DNA of 64,000 bases from Tateyamaria omphalii (GCF_014651375.1 NZ_BMWT01000003.1:186001-250000), one strand, 5' to 3'; counted from the stretch's first letter, positions 17,199-26,761 are shown. The notes: a model not told the origin generated them from the sequence alone. Numbers and translations: made by a program.

Positions 17199-18104
17199 TC
17201 ATCTGGAGTATCGTATTTCGCTGCGGTGCTTTGAGCGCGCAATCCAGTCAAAATACCGGTTGCGCAAGTCAGAGGCGATCTCACCTGCCGCGCCATTCGA
17301 AAAACTCCGGTCGTCCACCCGCGCAACAGGAATGACGCCGCCGCCCGACGAGGACAGAAACACCTCGTCCGCCTCCAGAAACTCCTCGAGCGGCAGGGGC
17401 CGGGTTTCGATTTGCAGTCCGGCTTCAACGCACATCTCAAGCACCGTGCGCCGCGTGATCCCGTGCAGCACGCCGTGGTCGGAGGTTACGACGCGGTCGC
17501 CGAAGAGGGCAAAGACGTTGAAGCCCGGCCCTTCGGTCACGTTCCCGTCGTGGTCCAGCAGGAGCGTTGTTTCAAACCCATGCTCTTTGGCCTCGAACAG
17601 GCCCGAAGTGAAGTCGCCCCAATGGTAGTTCTTGACCCGCGGGTTCACGCTGTCTGCCGGGATGCGGCGGACGGATTTGGCGATCCAGACCGATGTGCCT
17701 TGCTCTGCCGCCTCTGGCTTGACGATGTGCACATAGGGCACGCACCAGGCGTAGAAATGGTTGGTGCAGTCGCGGGGGTCACGGCTGCCCGGCACCGGGT
17801 TGCGTCCGCGCGCTGCCACCATGGCGACATAGGCGTCTTGCAGGCCGCTGGCGGCGACCATGCGGTTGAGCGCATCACATATCGCTGCGTGGTCCATGCC
17901 GACGTTGTACCGGCCAGCCGTGAGCGACGCGATGAAGCGGTCAACATAGTCGTGCAGGCGAAAGAATGCACCGCGCCAAACCGGAACCACGTCATAAGCG
18001 ATGTCGGAATGGGTCAGGCCCCAATCGGTGACGGGAATGGCCGCGTCCGAGATGGGGATGATGTTGCCAGCCATCCAGGCGGCACCTTGGGAGAGATCTA
18101 TCAT
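17199..18104 (-). CDS. Class IV PLP aminotransferase (branched-chain or D-amino-acid transaminase-like)
   Basis: A 301-residue fold-type IV aminotransferase. The PLP lysine is at about residue 158 in NPRVKNYHWGDF, followed by the family segment LLLDHDGNVTEGPGFNVFAL. The N-terminus carries IPVTDWGLTHSDIAYDVVPV with the usual substrate loop. Members transaminate branched-chain amino acids, D-amino acids or cleave aminodeoxychorismate. The usual IlvE markers cannot be confirmed by eye, so the substrate is left open. It is the last gene of the amine/amino-acid operon and converges with dpaL. Confidence 0.88.
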   Translation of the reverse strand: MIDLSQGAAWMAGNIIPISDAAIPVTDWGLTHSDIAYDVVPVWRGAFFRLHDYVDRFIASLTAGRYNVGMDHAAICDALNRMVAASGLQDAYVAMVAARGRNPVPGSRDPRDCTNHFYAWCVPYVHIVKPEAAEQGTSVWIAKSVRRIPADSVNPRVKNYHWGDFTSGLFEAKEHGFETTLLLDHDGNVTEGPGFNVFALFGDRVVTSDHGVLHGITRRTVLEMCVEAGLQIETRPLPLEEFLEADEVFLSSSGGGVIPVARVDDRSFSNGAAGEIASDLRNRYFDWIARSKHRSEIRYSR

Positions 18105-18156
18105 GCGCTCACGCTACTGAACCCGCTGCCCGTTGCAAAGGCAGGGTGGGCGGCAG

Positions 18157-18180
18157 TGCATCCCAACGCGTTGGGATGCA
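18157..18180. repeat. 24-base perfect palindrome
   Basis: Both 12-base arms are exact (TGCATCCCAACG and its complement CGTTGGGATGCA) with no loop. It lies between the stop of the DegT-type gene and the start of the class IV aminotransferase, both on the minus strand. No T-run follows, so it is not a typical intrinsic terminator. It could form a cruciform or RNA hairpin that protects the message, or be an operator. Confidence 0.6.
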
Positions 18181-18189
18181 GGGCGGGTG

Positions 18190-19368
18190 TCAGGCGGCCT
18201 GTTGTTCTGTTGCCGTTGCCACGGCGGACAGCAGGGCCTCGGCCACAGCGTCGAGCGTGTCCTTGGTCAAGTGCACGGGCAGGCGCACGTCACAGGCGCG
18301 CATGAGCATGGTGCGGGTTTTCGGCAATTCCGGCAGGTTCGGGATGAACTGCCAGTTCCAGAAGGCGCGGGCGTTGTCCGTACTGGCCCCGAACACCTGC
18401 ACCTTGACCCCGGCCTGGGCCGCGGCGGCGACAAAGCTGTCGACTTGCGCGTCACTCATGTCGATCAGGTTGAACTGGATGGAGTCCGGGGCACGTACTT
18501 CGCCATGCAACGGGCTGGGGACATGGATATGCGGGCTTTGATCCAACAGCGCGGCGACATGATCGTGGTTGCGCCGCCCGTCTTCGACCCTCCGGGCGAG
18601 GTGAGGCAGTTGCGGGCGGATCACGGCGGCACTCAGGTTTGACATGCGCAGGTTGTAGAGCGGCCACTTGTTCTGGTGCTTGGCAAAGGCGTCCTGCAGG
18701 ACCGGGTGTTTCTTCCAGTTATGTTCGTATGCGCCTGACATGATGATGGCGCGGGCCACCAGATCGGCGTCGTCGGTGATCATGATCCCGCCTTCGCCCG
18801 CGTTGACCATCTTGTAGGATTGGAACGAGAAGCAGCCGATGGTCCCGATGGTCCCGATCTTGCGCCCGTTCCAGAGGGTGCCGAGCGAGTGGGCCGCATC
18901 CTCGATCACCGGGATCCCGGCGGCGGTGCACAGCGTCATGATGGCGTCCATATCGGACGTGTGGCCGCGCATGTGGCTGATGATGACGGCCTGTACGCTT
19001 GGTAGTTTGTCCACGAAATCGTCGATGTTGACGCGGTAATTGTCATCGACCTCGCACAGGACCGGCAGGCAGTCGGCATGCAGAACGGATGAGGGCACGG
19101 CGGCAAAGGTGAAGCCCGGGATCAGGACGCGGGCGTCGCGCGGCAGGTTAAGCGCCTTGAGCGACAGGAAAAGCGCGGCAGAACAGGACGACACGGCGAG
19201 GGCAAACTTGCTGCCCATCAATTCTGCGAATTCGGCTTCGAGAAGCGAGACAGGCGCGCCTTCGGTGGCGGTATAGCGGAAGAGATCGCCAGAGCTCAGC
19301 AGGCGGTCGATCTCTTGTCTAGCGGCGGCGGGGATGGGTTCGGCACTGTGCATGTCGGGGAGAGACAT
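18190..19368 (-). CDS. DegT/DnrJ/EryC1/StrS-family PLP aminotransferase
   Basis: A 392-residue protein from the ATG at 19368, which has AAGGA nine bases upstream. The longer open frame to 19473 overlaps the flavoprotein gene and is not used. PLP marks are the phosphate-binding SSCSAALFLSLKAL, the Asp of VIEDAAHSLG and the Schiff-base Lys at about residue 186 in FSFQSYKMVNAGEGG. This family usually makes amino sugars or acts in secondary metabolism. Its presence in an amine-catabolism operon is unusual, and its substrate may be an amino aldehyde or keto compound of that pathway (inference). Confidence 0.88.
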   Translation of the reverse strand: MSLPDMHSAEPIPAAARQEIDRLLSSGDLFRYTATEGAPVSLLEAEFAELMGSKFALAVSSCSAALFLSLKALNLPRDARVLIPGFTFAAVPSSVLHADCLPVLCEVDDNYRVNIDDFVDKLPSVQAVIISHMRGHTSDMDAIMTLCTAAGIPVIEDAAHSLGTLWNGRKIGTIGTIGCFSFQSYKMVNAGEGGIMITDDADLVARAIIMSGAYEHNWKKHPVLQDAFAKHQNKWPLYNLRMSNLSAAVIRPQLPHLARRVEDGRRNHDHVAALLDQSPHIHVPSPLHGEVRAPDSIQFNLIDMSDAQVDSFVAAAAQAGVKVQVFGASTDNARAFWNWQFIPNLPELPKTRTMLMRACDVRLPVHLTKDTLDAVAEALLSAVATATEQQAA

Positions 19369-19462
19369 ATTCAGAATCCTTATGATCGGTTTTCGTTTTT
19401 GTAAATCCGATAGGCGCAAAAGGAAACGGTTTTGTGACGTCTGGGCTGAATTAAGCCTGCCG

Positions 19463-20761
19463 TTAGAGGCCAAGGCGGTCGCGCAGGGCGTACCAGGTCA
19501 TGGCGAGAACCAGGAGCGGGTTGCGCAGTTTTGCCCCACCCGGGAACGGTGTTGTTGGAATGGCGGCCATGGTGTCGAACCCATCAGGCTGCCCTTGGAT
19601 CGCGTGCGCCATCAGCATGCCAGCATGTGTCGCTGTGCCGACGCCGTGCCCTGAATAGCCAGAGGCGCTCAGCATGTTGGGCGCCAGTCGGGCCACGTAG
19701 GGCAGCCGCTGCATCGTGATGGCAAGTGTGCCGCCCCATGCATAGTCGATCTGAACATCTGCAAGGTGCGGAAAGATTTGCGTCATCGGCTTGCGCACCT
19801 TTGCCGCGATGTCGCGGGGAAAGCGGTAGCCATAGCTTTCGCCACCGCCAAACAGCAGGCGGTTGTCGTGGCTGAGCCGGAAGTAGTTCACCACGAAGCG
19901 GCTGTCTGACACGGCGATGTCCTGTGTCAGCACGCTGGCGGGGTCGTCCAGCGGCGCGGTTGCGGCGACGAAGTTATTGATGGGCATGACGCGCGCTGCG
20001 ACCGGGGCGTTTAGCCCGCCCAGATAGCCGTTGCAGGCGAGGATCACGTGATCTGCGGTGACAGAGCCTGTGTCGGTCCTAAGCGTGACCTGCGCACCAT
20101 TTGTGATGCCGGTGACGGTGCTTCCTTCGTGAATTGTTGCCCCAGCAGTCTCTGCTGCATCAGCGAGCCCAAGTGCAAAGCGCAGAGGATGCAGGTGGCC
20201 GGACTTGTGATCAATGACACCACCGCGATAGGCCGGTGACGGGCAGATGGCGTGGAAAGCGTCCCGCTCCAGCACGTCAATGCGGTGGTCATAGTGCTTA
20301 TCCATGTGTTCTGCATAAGCGTGCAGGTCCGCCACATCGCTGTCATCTTCCGCTGTCCAGGCGATGCCGGGGCGGTAGAAGCAATCGATGCGATGCGTGT
20401 CGATCAGCTGGCGAACGAGGTCTGTCGCCTCAAGCCCCAAGTCCCACAGACGTCGGGCATCCTCGGGTCCGACTATCTTCTCAAGATAGGGCTGCTCGAC
20501 CCGTTGGCCGGTGCCGAGCTGCCCGCCGTTGCGACCTGAGGCTCCGAAGCCCGCGCGATGCGCTTCCAGCACAACAACCTTTCGCCCGGCTTGCGCCAGA
20601 TGCAGCGCAGCGGACAGGCCTGTGTATCCCGCCCCGACAATACAAACATCGGCCCGCACGTCCCCCTGCAGCGGCGCGCGAACGGGGGGAATGTCAGAGG
20701 TCGCGGCATACCAACTATCGGGATAGCTCCCCGGTTGATCATTGGCGGTCAGAAGGTCCAT
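19463..20761 (-). CDS. FAD-dependent amine oxidoreductase, gamma-glutamylputrescine oxidase-like
   Basis: A 432-residue DAO-family flavoprotein. The ADP-binding motif VCIVGAGYTGLSAALHLAQAG begins near residue 39 (written here in part), followed by VLEAHRAGFGASGRNGGQ, the covalent/FAD-contact region typical of PuuB. YSGHGVGTATHAGML near the C-terminus is the second FAD contact. PuuB oxidises gamma-glutamylated amines to aldehydes with release of ammonia and hydrogen peroxide. Neighbouring glutamine-synthetase-like genes support this role. Confidence 0.9.
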   Translation of the reverse strand: MDLLTANDQPGSYPDSWYAATSDIPPVRAPLQGDVRADVCIVGAGYTGLSAALHLAQAGRKVVVLEAHRAGFGASGRNGGQLGTGQRVEQPYLEKIVGPEDARRLWDLGLEATDLVRQLIDTHRIDCFYRPGIAWTAEDDSDVADLHAYAEHMDKHYDHRIDVLERDAFHAICPSPAYRGGVIDHKSGHLHPLRFALGLADAAETAGATIHEGSTVTGITNGAQVTLRTDTGSVTADHVILACNGYLGGLNAPVAARVMPINNFVAATAPLDDPASVLTQDIAVSDSRFVVNYFRLSHDNRLLFGGGESYGYRFPRDIAAKVRKPMTQIFPHLADVQIDYAWGGTLAITMQRLPYVARLAPNMLSASGYSGHGVGTATHAGMLMAHAIQGQPDGFDTMAAIPTTPFPGGAKLRNPLLVLAMTWYALRDRLGL

Positions 20762-20806
20762 CTTCCCTGTTTCCCAAAAATCCTCCCCGAAGGGCCGGGT
20801 TGCCAG

Positions 20807-22168
20807 TTAGACGTTCAACAGCAAATGCTCGCGCTCCCACGGGGAAATCACTTGCAGGAATTCGTCATATTCGGCGCGTTTCACAATCGAATAGACGCGG
20901 GCGAACTCTTCGCCCAATACCTTGTGCAGCTCTGTCGCTTCGTCAAATAGATCAAGGGCGGAACCTAGCACGCGTGGGATATCTCCGTCGCCTTCGTAGG
21001 CGTCGCCGCGGAACTGCGCCGACGGGCGTTGTTCTTGCACAAGTCCCAGGTATCCACAGGCCAGCGATGCTGCGATGCCTAGATACGGGTTGCAGTCCAT
21101 GCCCGCGATCCGGTTTTCAACGCGGCGCGCTTGTGGTTCGGACAAGGGGATGCGGATGCCCGTTGTGCGGTTGTCACGGCCCCAGGCCAGATTGATGGGG
21201 GCGGCGTGATCCTTCACGTAGCGGCGATAGCTGTTGACGAACGGGGCCATGACCGCAAGCGCTGCAGGCAGGTGGTTCTGCAGGCCCGCTATGAAGTGGA
21301 AGAACGCATCTGTGTCGCCGTCTTGTGGTCCCACGAAAATGTTCTGGCCGGTTTCCATGTCGATGATCGAATGGTGGATGTGCATCGCACTTCCGGGTTC
21401 ATTCGCGATGGGTTTGGCCATGAAGGTGGCGAAACAGTCGTGGCGCAGCGCCGCTTCGCGGATCAGGCGCTTGAAGTAGAACACCTCGTCCGCGAGTTTG
21501 ACGGGATCGCCATGGCGCAGGTTGATCTCAAGTTGGCCTGCGCCGCCTTCCTGCGTAATGCCGTCAATCTCGAACCCCTGCGCCTCGGCAAAGTCATAGA
21601 TGTCGTCGATCACGGGGCCAAATTCGTCCACGGCGGTCATGGAATACGCTTGTCGTGCAGCCGCCGGACGGCCGGACCGGCCCGTCATGGGTTTGATTTC
21701 CTGCGCGGGGTCCAGATTGCGCGCGATCAGGAAGAACTCCATCTCGGGGGCCACAACCGGTTTCCACCCCTTGTCGTTGTAAAGCCGCACAACCCGTTTC
21801 AGCACGTTGCGTGGGCTGAACGGGACAGGCTGGTCCTTGCGGTCATAGGCGTCATGGATCACCTGAAGCGTCCAGTCGCCGGTCCAGGGCGCCGCCGTTG
21901 CGGTCGACATGTCGGGCTTTAGGATCATGTCCTTTTCGATGAACCCGTCTTCATCCGCGGCCTCACCCCAATCGCCCGTGATGGTTTGGTAGAAGATACT
22001 GTCGGGCAGGTGGAAGTAGTCCTGCCTTGCGAATTTCGAGGCTGGCACCGCCTTGCCCCGCGCGATGCCGGGCAGGTCAGCGATGATGCATTCGACCTCG
22101 TCCAGTCGTTTGTCGTCGAGGTAGACACGCGCCGCGTCCGGCAGCTTGGATATCCAGTCGTCAGACAT
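20807..22168 (-). CDS. Glutamine-synthetase-like gamma-glutamyl-amine ligase (PuuA-type), copy 2
   Basis: A 453-residue type I/III GS-fold protein with ATP/metal motifs GAGQLEINLRHGDP, SAMHIHHSI, and the Arg-rich NRTTGIRIPL. The N-terminal RGKAVPASKF segment is that of PuuA-like ligases rather than GlnA, and no adenylylation tyrosine motif is visible. It would join glutamate to an amine at the cost of ATP. The start overlaps the end of the amidotransferase by eight bases. A second GS-like gene is two genes upstream, so the pair may accept different amines. Confidence 0.9.
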   Translation of the reverse strand: MSDDWISKLPDAARVYLDDKRLDEVECIIADLPGIARGKAVPASKFARQDYFHLPDSIFYQTITGDWGEAADEDGFIEKDMILKPDMSTATAAPWTGDWTLQVIHDAYDRKDQPVPFSPRNVLKRVVRLYNDKGWKPVVAPEMEFFLIARNLDPAQEIKPMTGRSGRPAAARQAYSMTAVDEFGPVIDDIYDFAEAQGFEIDGITQEGGAGQLEINLRHGDPVKLADEVFYFKRLIREAALRHDCFATFMAKPIANEPGSAMHIHHSIIDMETGQNIFVGPQDGDTDAFFHFIAGLQNHLPAALAVMAPFVNSYRRYVKDHAAPINLAWGRDNRTTGIRIPLSEPQARRVENRIAGMDCNPYLGIAASLACGYLGLVQEQRPSAQFRGDAYEGDGDIPRVLGSALDLFDEATELHKVLGEEFARVYSIVKRAEYDEFLQVISPWEREHLLLNV

Positions 22169-22850
22169 GTGTCAGCGCCCCCTGCTTGAGAAAGGCAGCC
22201 ATTTCATCGGCGACCTTTTGACTGTGTATGGGGGCGTCCAGTTGCGCGCGGGCAGTGTCCAGCAGCCGGTCAGGCACAACGCCGGGACCCCGGTGCGTGG
22301 CCAGTGCATCCACCATGTCAGCGCCAAATTCGGGGTGGGGCTGTATCGTCCAGATGCGTTTGCCATAGACCAGCGCCGCGTTCTCGCAAAAATCGTTCGA
22401 GGCGATGACCTCGGCCCCTTCCGGAACGTCGACGACCTGATCCTGATGCCATGCGTTCACGGCAAGGGTTTCGCCTTTGTAGTCGTATTCACGTCGCCCG
22501 ACCGACCAGCCGCCGTCGAATTTCACGACCTTGCCGCCCATGGCCTGCGCGATGATCTGGTGGCCGAAGCAGATGCCAACCATCGGACGGCTTGCTGCGT
22601 GGATGCCACGGATAAGATCCTCAAGCGGCGGGATGAAGGGGTGATCCTCGTAGGCACCGTGTTTGGAGCCTGTGATCAACCAGCCGTCGCATACCTCCGG
22701 GCCGTCTGGGAATTTCATGTCGACCACGTCGAAGGTTTCGAACTCAAAGCCGTGCCCGTCCAGCAGGCGGGCGAACATGGTGTCATAGTCACCAAGCGTT
22801 CCCAACACTTCGTCGGGTGCGTGACCGGTTTGCAGAATGCCGATTTTCAT
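22161..22850 (-). CDS. Type 1 glutamine amidotransferase (GMP-synthase-like class I GATase)
   Basis: A 229-residue stand-alone class I amidotransferase. The nucleophile is Cys at about residue 94 in GICFGHQIIAQ, and the His-Glu pair is in IQPHPEF (His about 172). It lies between two glutamine-synthetase-like genes in the same operon. In E. coli the equivalent step, release of glutamate from gamma-glutamyl-GABA, is done by PuuD, a different branch of class I amidotransferase-fold enzymes. This protein may do the same hydrolysis (inference). Confidence 0.88.
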   Translation of the reverse strand: MKIGILQTGHAPDEVLGTLGDYDTMFARLLDGHGFEFETFDVVDMKFPDGPEVCDGWLITGSKHGAYEDHPFIPPLEDLIRGIHAASRPMVGICFGHQIIAQAMGGKVVKFDGGWSVGRREYDYKGETLAVNAWHQDQVVDVPEGAEVIASNDFCENAALVYGKRIWTIQPHPEFGADMVDALATHRGPGVVPDRLLDTARAQLDAPIHSQKVADEMAAFLKQGALTHV

Positions 22851-22889
22851 GGATCACCTGAGGGTTACGGGCCGAAGATAGTGCGCCGC

Positions 22890-24224
22890 CTAGACGGAGT
22901 CGAGGTAGATTTCCGTCTGCTCGTCCAGCGTGAGTTCGGCCATGTAGCGGGCTTCCTGCCGCTTGGTCATGTTCATGTTGCGGATCAGCTCTGCGTCGAA
23001 GATGCGCGCGATATGCGGGCTGTCGGCAAAGGCGACCATGGCGTCTTCCCACGTGCCGGGAACCTGCTCCAGTTCCTGTGCGTAGGCGTTCCCGGTGATC
23101 GGCGCAGGCGGGTCCTGTGCGTCCTCCATACCGTTCAGAGCAGCGCCAAGGACGGCAGCAATCGAAAGATACGGGTTCACATCACCCCCGGCCACCCGAT
23201 GTTCGATCCGTCGGGCCGCTGAGGGGCCAGATGGGATGCGGATGGCTGCCGTGCGGTTTTCATAGGCCCATGCGATGCCGGTGGGTGCATGGGCATCCGG
23301 CACCAACCGGGCATAGGAATTGGCATGGGGCGCAAAGATCAGCATTGAGCCCGGCATGGCGGCAAGGCACCCCTGCACAGCATGGCGCAAGGTGTCTGTG
23401 CCCGCCTCGGTCCCGTCGTCAAAGATGTTCTTGCCATCCTTGTCCAGCACCGAGAAATGCATGTGCAACCCGTTGCCTGCATAGTCCGGATAGGGTTTCG
23501 CCATGAAGGACGCGGCAAAGCCGTGTTTGCGCGCCAGCCCCTTGACTAGCATCTTGAACAACCACGAGTCATCCGCTGCCTTCAACGCATCGGCCTGATG
23601 CATCAGGTTGATTTCGAACTGGCCGAGACCGCTTTCGGAAATGGCTGTGTCGGCGGGGATGTCCATCGCTTCGCAGGCGTCATAGAGCTCGGTAAAGAAG
23701 TCGTCGAAAGCATCGAGCGTGCGCATGGATAGGATTTCGCCGGCGACGCGCCGCTTGCCGGATCGCGGGGACGGAGGCACGCGCAGACGGCTGCCGGTGT
23801 CATCGATCAGAAAGAACTCCAACTCGACCGCAACAACCGGGGTCAGCCCTTTGGCAGCGAACCGATTTTGAACGGCAGCCAGTGCATGGCGTGGGTCGCC
23901 CATGAAGGGACGGCCATCTTCGTGAAACATCCAGATCGGCAGTAACCCCGTGGGCGTGTTCAACCATGGCATGGGGACAAAGCCGCGCTCGGTCGGGCGC
24001 AGTACGCCATCCCGGTCGCCGGTTTCCATCACAAGGGGGCTATCCTCAATATCTTCGCCCCAAATATCAAGGTTGAGCACTGACATGGGGAAGCGCGTGC
24101 CGCTGTCGGTGATCTTGTCGGCAAAGCGTACCGGCATACGCTTGCCGCGCGCCACGCCGTTCAGATCCGCGGCCGCCACGCGGATAGCACGGATTTCGGG
24201 ATTGTCGACAAGCCAATCGTGCAT
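22890..24224 (-). CDS. Glutamine-synthetase-like gamma-glutamyl-amine ligase (PuuA-type), copy 1
   Basis: A 444-residue GS-fold protein with LNGVARGKRMPVRFADK at the N-terminus, SGLGQFEINLMH, GNGLHMHFSVLD and ENRTAAIRIPSG as ATP, metal and glutamate contacts. It differs clearly from the second copy, so this is not a recent duplication. It begins four bases before the stop region of the ABC permease gene, placing ligation directly after uptake in the operon. It probably gamma-glutamylates a polyamine or monoamine brought in by the transporter. Confidence 0.9.
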   Translation of the reverse strand: MHDWLVDNPEIRAIRVAAADLNGVARGKRMPVRFADKITDSGTRFPMSVLNLDIWGEDIEDSPLVMETGDRDGVLRPTERGFVPMPWLNTPTGLLPIWMFHEDGRPFMGDPRHALAAVQNRFAAKGLTPVVAVELEFFLIDDTGSRLRVPPSPRSGKRRVAGEILSMRTLDAFDDFFTELYDACEAMDIPADTAISESGLGQFEINLMHQADALKAADDSWLFKMLVKGLARKHGFAASFMAKPYPDYAGNGLHMHFSVLDKDGKNIFDDGTEAGTDTLRHAVQGCLAAMPGSMLIFAPHANSYARLVPDAHAPTGIAWAYENRTAAIRIPSGPSAARRIEHRVAGGDVNPYLSIAAVLGAALNGMEDAQDPPAPITGNAYAQELEQVPGTWEDAMVAFADSPHIARIFDAELIRNMNMTKRQEARYMAELTLDEQTEIYLDSV

Positions 24225-24228
24225 GTGT

Positions 24229-25035
24229 TCACCGGATCAGGTTCATGCGCAGCTTCATCTTCTGGCGCGTGCTTGCAGGCAAGTGCCGGTTCAGGCGGCG
24301 GTTGACCAGACCAAACACACCGATGATCGCAAGCGAGCAGAGGATGAAATAGAATGCGAGGATCGGGTAGGGCACGAACGGGTTGAATGTCTTGTCCGCG
24401 AAGTAGTTTGCATAGTAAAGCGCGTCGCCGCGTTGCTGCCAGGCCGGGAAGCTTGAGAAGAACACAAGAGCCGTTGCGTGGAAGAGAAAGATCGCCTCGT
24501 TTGTATAGGCGGGCCAGGCCAGTCGCAGCATGGTGGGCCAGATCACCCGCCGGAACCGGGACCAACCGGACAAGCCGTAGGCGTCTGCCGCCTCTACATC
24601 CCCCTTGGGGATCGAGCGCAGGGCGCCATAGAAAATCTCCCCCGAATAGGCGGCCGTGTTCAGGAACAGGACAATCAGCGCCCCCAGCCATGCGGCTGTG
24701 AACGGATCAAAGAAGTCGTTTGTGCGTTTAAGGTTCAGGAACAGGAAGTAGGCAAAGAAGAACTGGATAAAGAGCGGTGAGCCCCGGAAGATGAAGATGA
24801 ACCACTGCGCTGGTTTTCGGTAGATCGCGCGGGCCGACATCTTGCCCACGGCCAGCAGCGTAGCGAGGAAGAAACCGCTGACCAGGGCTATAACTCCGAA
24901 ATAGACATTCCAGATCATGCCGGAGCCGATGAGCGTGAAATGCTCGCAAATGGTGAAGTCTGACCGCGGTAAGAGCCGTTCGCCAAACCCGATCGAACGG
25001 AAGGCATAGGCCTGGATTGTTTCCCAACAGCTCAT
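24229..25035 (-). CDS. Polar amino acid/amine ABC transporter permease (HisM/ArtM-type), 268 residues
   Basis: An inner-membrane permease of the His/Glu/Gln/Arg family with the EAA loop in GDVEAADAYGLSGWSRFRRV, written within the limit, and RGSPLFIQFFFAYF in the first half, a hallmark of this family. The N-terminus is longer than usual (MSCWETIQAYAFRSIGFGER). Its ATG overlaps the stop of the partner permease by four bases. The two permeases, the binding protein and the ATPase form a complete importer. Confidence 0.92.
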   Translation of the reverse strand: MSCWETIQAYAFRSIGFGERLLPRSDFTICEHFTLIGSGMIWNVYFGVIALVSGFFLATLLAVGKMSARAIYRKPAQWFIFIFRGSPLFIQFFFAYFLFLNLKRTNDFFDPFTAAWLGALIVLFLNTAAYSGEIFYGALRSIPKGDVEAADAYGLSGWSRFRRVIWPTMLRLAWPAYTNEAIFLFHATALVFFSSFPAWQQRGDALYYANYFADKTFNPFVPYPILAFYFILCSLAIIGVFGLVNRRLNRHLPASTRQKMKLRMNLIR

Positions 25036-25919
25036 GCGGCGACCTCTTTGCGCTGTTGTTCACCGCCGGTTGTGGCCTGTCCGTGAGTCAGCCGTTGCAT
25101 GAGCCGTTCGAGCAGGATTTCGGACACACGGGTCATCATCAGATAAAACACCAGCAGACCAAGAAAATACCACATGCGCCAATCCCCATGTGGATACGCG
25201 GAAAAGCGCGATGTTTTGGTGCCGCCTAACTCGCGGGCCCAATAGACGATATCCTCAATCCCAAGCAGGAACAGCAGCGGCGTGGCCTTGATCAGCACCA
25301 TCCACAGGTTTGACAGGCCGGGCAGGGCATAGACCCACATCTGCGGGACAAGCACGCGCCAGAAGGTCTGGCGGCGGCTCATACCGTAGGCTTCGGCGGT
25401 TTCCAATTGTGCCCTGGGAACAGCGCGCATGCCACCGAAGAGCACATTTGCTGCAAAGGCACCGAAGACGATGGCAAACGTGATGACGGCCAGTAGGAAG
25501 CCGTAGGTTTCGTGCACCCATTCCGCCGCGTTTCCCAGCGGCAGTTTCGCCTGCGCGCATACAAGGAATTCGCTGCCTTGCCGGACAGGTTGTGTCCAGT
25601 CTGGGCAGATTGCGCGGTGGCGCACATATTCGAACATCTGATCGAGAGCGATCACGAAGAACAGAAAAAAGGCAATGTCGGGCACGCCGCGGACGATGGC
25701 GATGTAGCTTTTGCCCAACAGGCTTACCGGAAGAAAGCTGGAGCGCGCCGCCATTGCACCCAAAAAGCCGACCCCCAAGGCCACAGGGCCGGTGACGGCG
25801 AGCAGAGCGAGCACCTTGATGAAGGATGCATAGAAGGACATGTGGACGCCCGTCGTCAGATAGCAGGAAAACCATCTGACCGTGTCCAGCGTATCGGGAT
25901 CAGCGCAGTAGGAGAACAT
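25032..25919 (-). CDS. Polar amino acid/amine ABC transporter permease (HisQ/ArtQ-type), 295 residues
   Basis: The partner permease, with RGVPDIAFFLFFVIAL, the variant family motif, and the EAA loop AQLETAEAYGMSRRQTFWRV. A non-homologous insertion between helices (about residues 95-125, with two Cys: ICPDWTQ and FLVCAQ) makes it longer than a typical 230-residue HisQ. An ATG 27 codons downstream (MSFYASFIKVLALLAV) would give a more typical start at about 25841. The chosen start is the longer frame and is uncertain. Confidence 0.85.
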   Translation of the reverse strand: MFSYCADPDTLDTVRWFSCYLTTGVHMSFYASFIKVLALLAVTGPVALGVGFLGAMAARSSFLPVSLLGKSYIAIVRGVPDIAFFLFFVIALDQMFEYVRHRAICPDWTQPVRQGSEFLVCAQAKLPLGNAAEWVHETYGFLLAVITFAIVFGAFAANVLFGGMRAVPRAQLETAEAYGMSRRQTFWRVLVPQMWVYALPGLSNLWMVLIKATPLLFLLGIEDIVYWARELGGTKTSRFSAYPHGDWRMWYFLGLLVFYLMMTRVSEILLERLMQRLTHGQATTGGEQQRKEVAA

Positions 25920-26004
25920 CTTGGGCCTCGCGCGGCGACCAGCCTCGAAGGCGATGCCGCGTGTAGGGGCAGGCGCGGTCGGTGCCGCACCTGCCGGGAC
26001 CGTA

Positions 26005-26736
26005 TCAGTAGGTTATGACTTCGTCGCCGAACCATTTGATCAGCAGTTCGTTCAACGTGCCGTCCTCTTTCATGGAGGTGATGGCTGCGTCGAACTTGCC
26101 GCGCAGTTCCGCGTCGCTTTCGCGCAGTCCCATGCCGACACCGCCGCCGAGCGGTACGGGCTCACCAACGAACAGCAGGTCGCCGCCGGATTCCTCGACC
26201 ATCGGCACAAGGAAATCACGGTCGGCAAAGACGGCATCCGCTTCGCCATTGCGCACGGCTGCGATTGTCTCTTCCGGTGTGGCGAATTCGACCAGGGTCG
26301 CGCCGCTCTCTGCGATGTAACCAGCCTGGATCGTTGCGGTTTGTGCAGCGACCACGCCGCCTTCCAGATCGGCGTCTTCCGACGCGGCGACGTAGGCGGA
26401 GGCGGTTGGCGGATAGTAGTCTTGTGTGAAGTCGATCACTTCGTCACGCTCGGCCGTGATGCTCATGCCGGCGATGATTGTGTCGTAGTTGCCCGAAACG
26501 AGGTTGGGGATGATCGAATCCCAGTCGTTCTTGACCCATTCGCAGGTTAATTCGGCGCGCAGGCACAGCTCATCGCCCACTTCGCGCTCGAACCCGTCAA
26601 TTTCGCCCGCGTCATTGATGAAGTTGTAGGGCGCGTAGGCGCCTTCGGTGCCCATGCGCACGACACTGTGGCCATCGGCCATGGCAAAGGTGGCTGTCAT
26701 CGCAACTGCGACGGTCGAAAGAAGGATGGATTTCAT
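26005..26736 (-). CDS. Amino acid/amine ABC transporter substrate-binding protein (SBP_bac_3)
   Basis: A 243-residue periplasmic protein with signal peptide MKSILLSTVAVAMTATFAMA. Family marks are VRMGTEGAYAPYNFINDAGEIDG at the start (given by its ends), GFEREVGDELC, ITAERDEVIDFTQDYY and GVGMGLRESDAELR. The Arg of TAER and Asp residues of the pocket match binding of amino acids such as arginine, ornithine or lysine. It sits between the ATPase and the permease genes. Confidence 0.93.
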   Translation of the reverse strand: MKSILLSTVAVAMTATFAMADGHSVVRMGTEGAYAPYNFINDAGEIDGFEREVGDELCLRAELTCEWVKNDWDSIIPNLVSGNYDTIIAGMSITAERDEVIDFTQDYYPPTASAYVAASEDADLEGGVVAAQTATIQAGYIAESGATLVEFATPEETIAAVRNGEADAVFADRDFLVPMVEESGGDLLFVGEPVPLGGGVGMGLRESDAELRGKFDAAITSMKEDGTLNELLIKWFGDEVITY

Positions 26737-26761
26737 GTGAGTTTCTCCCGTTGATTATTGG

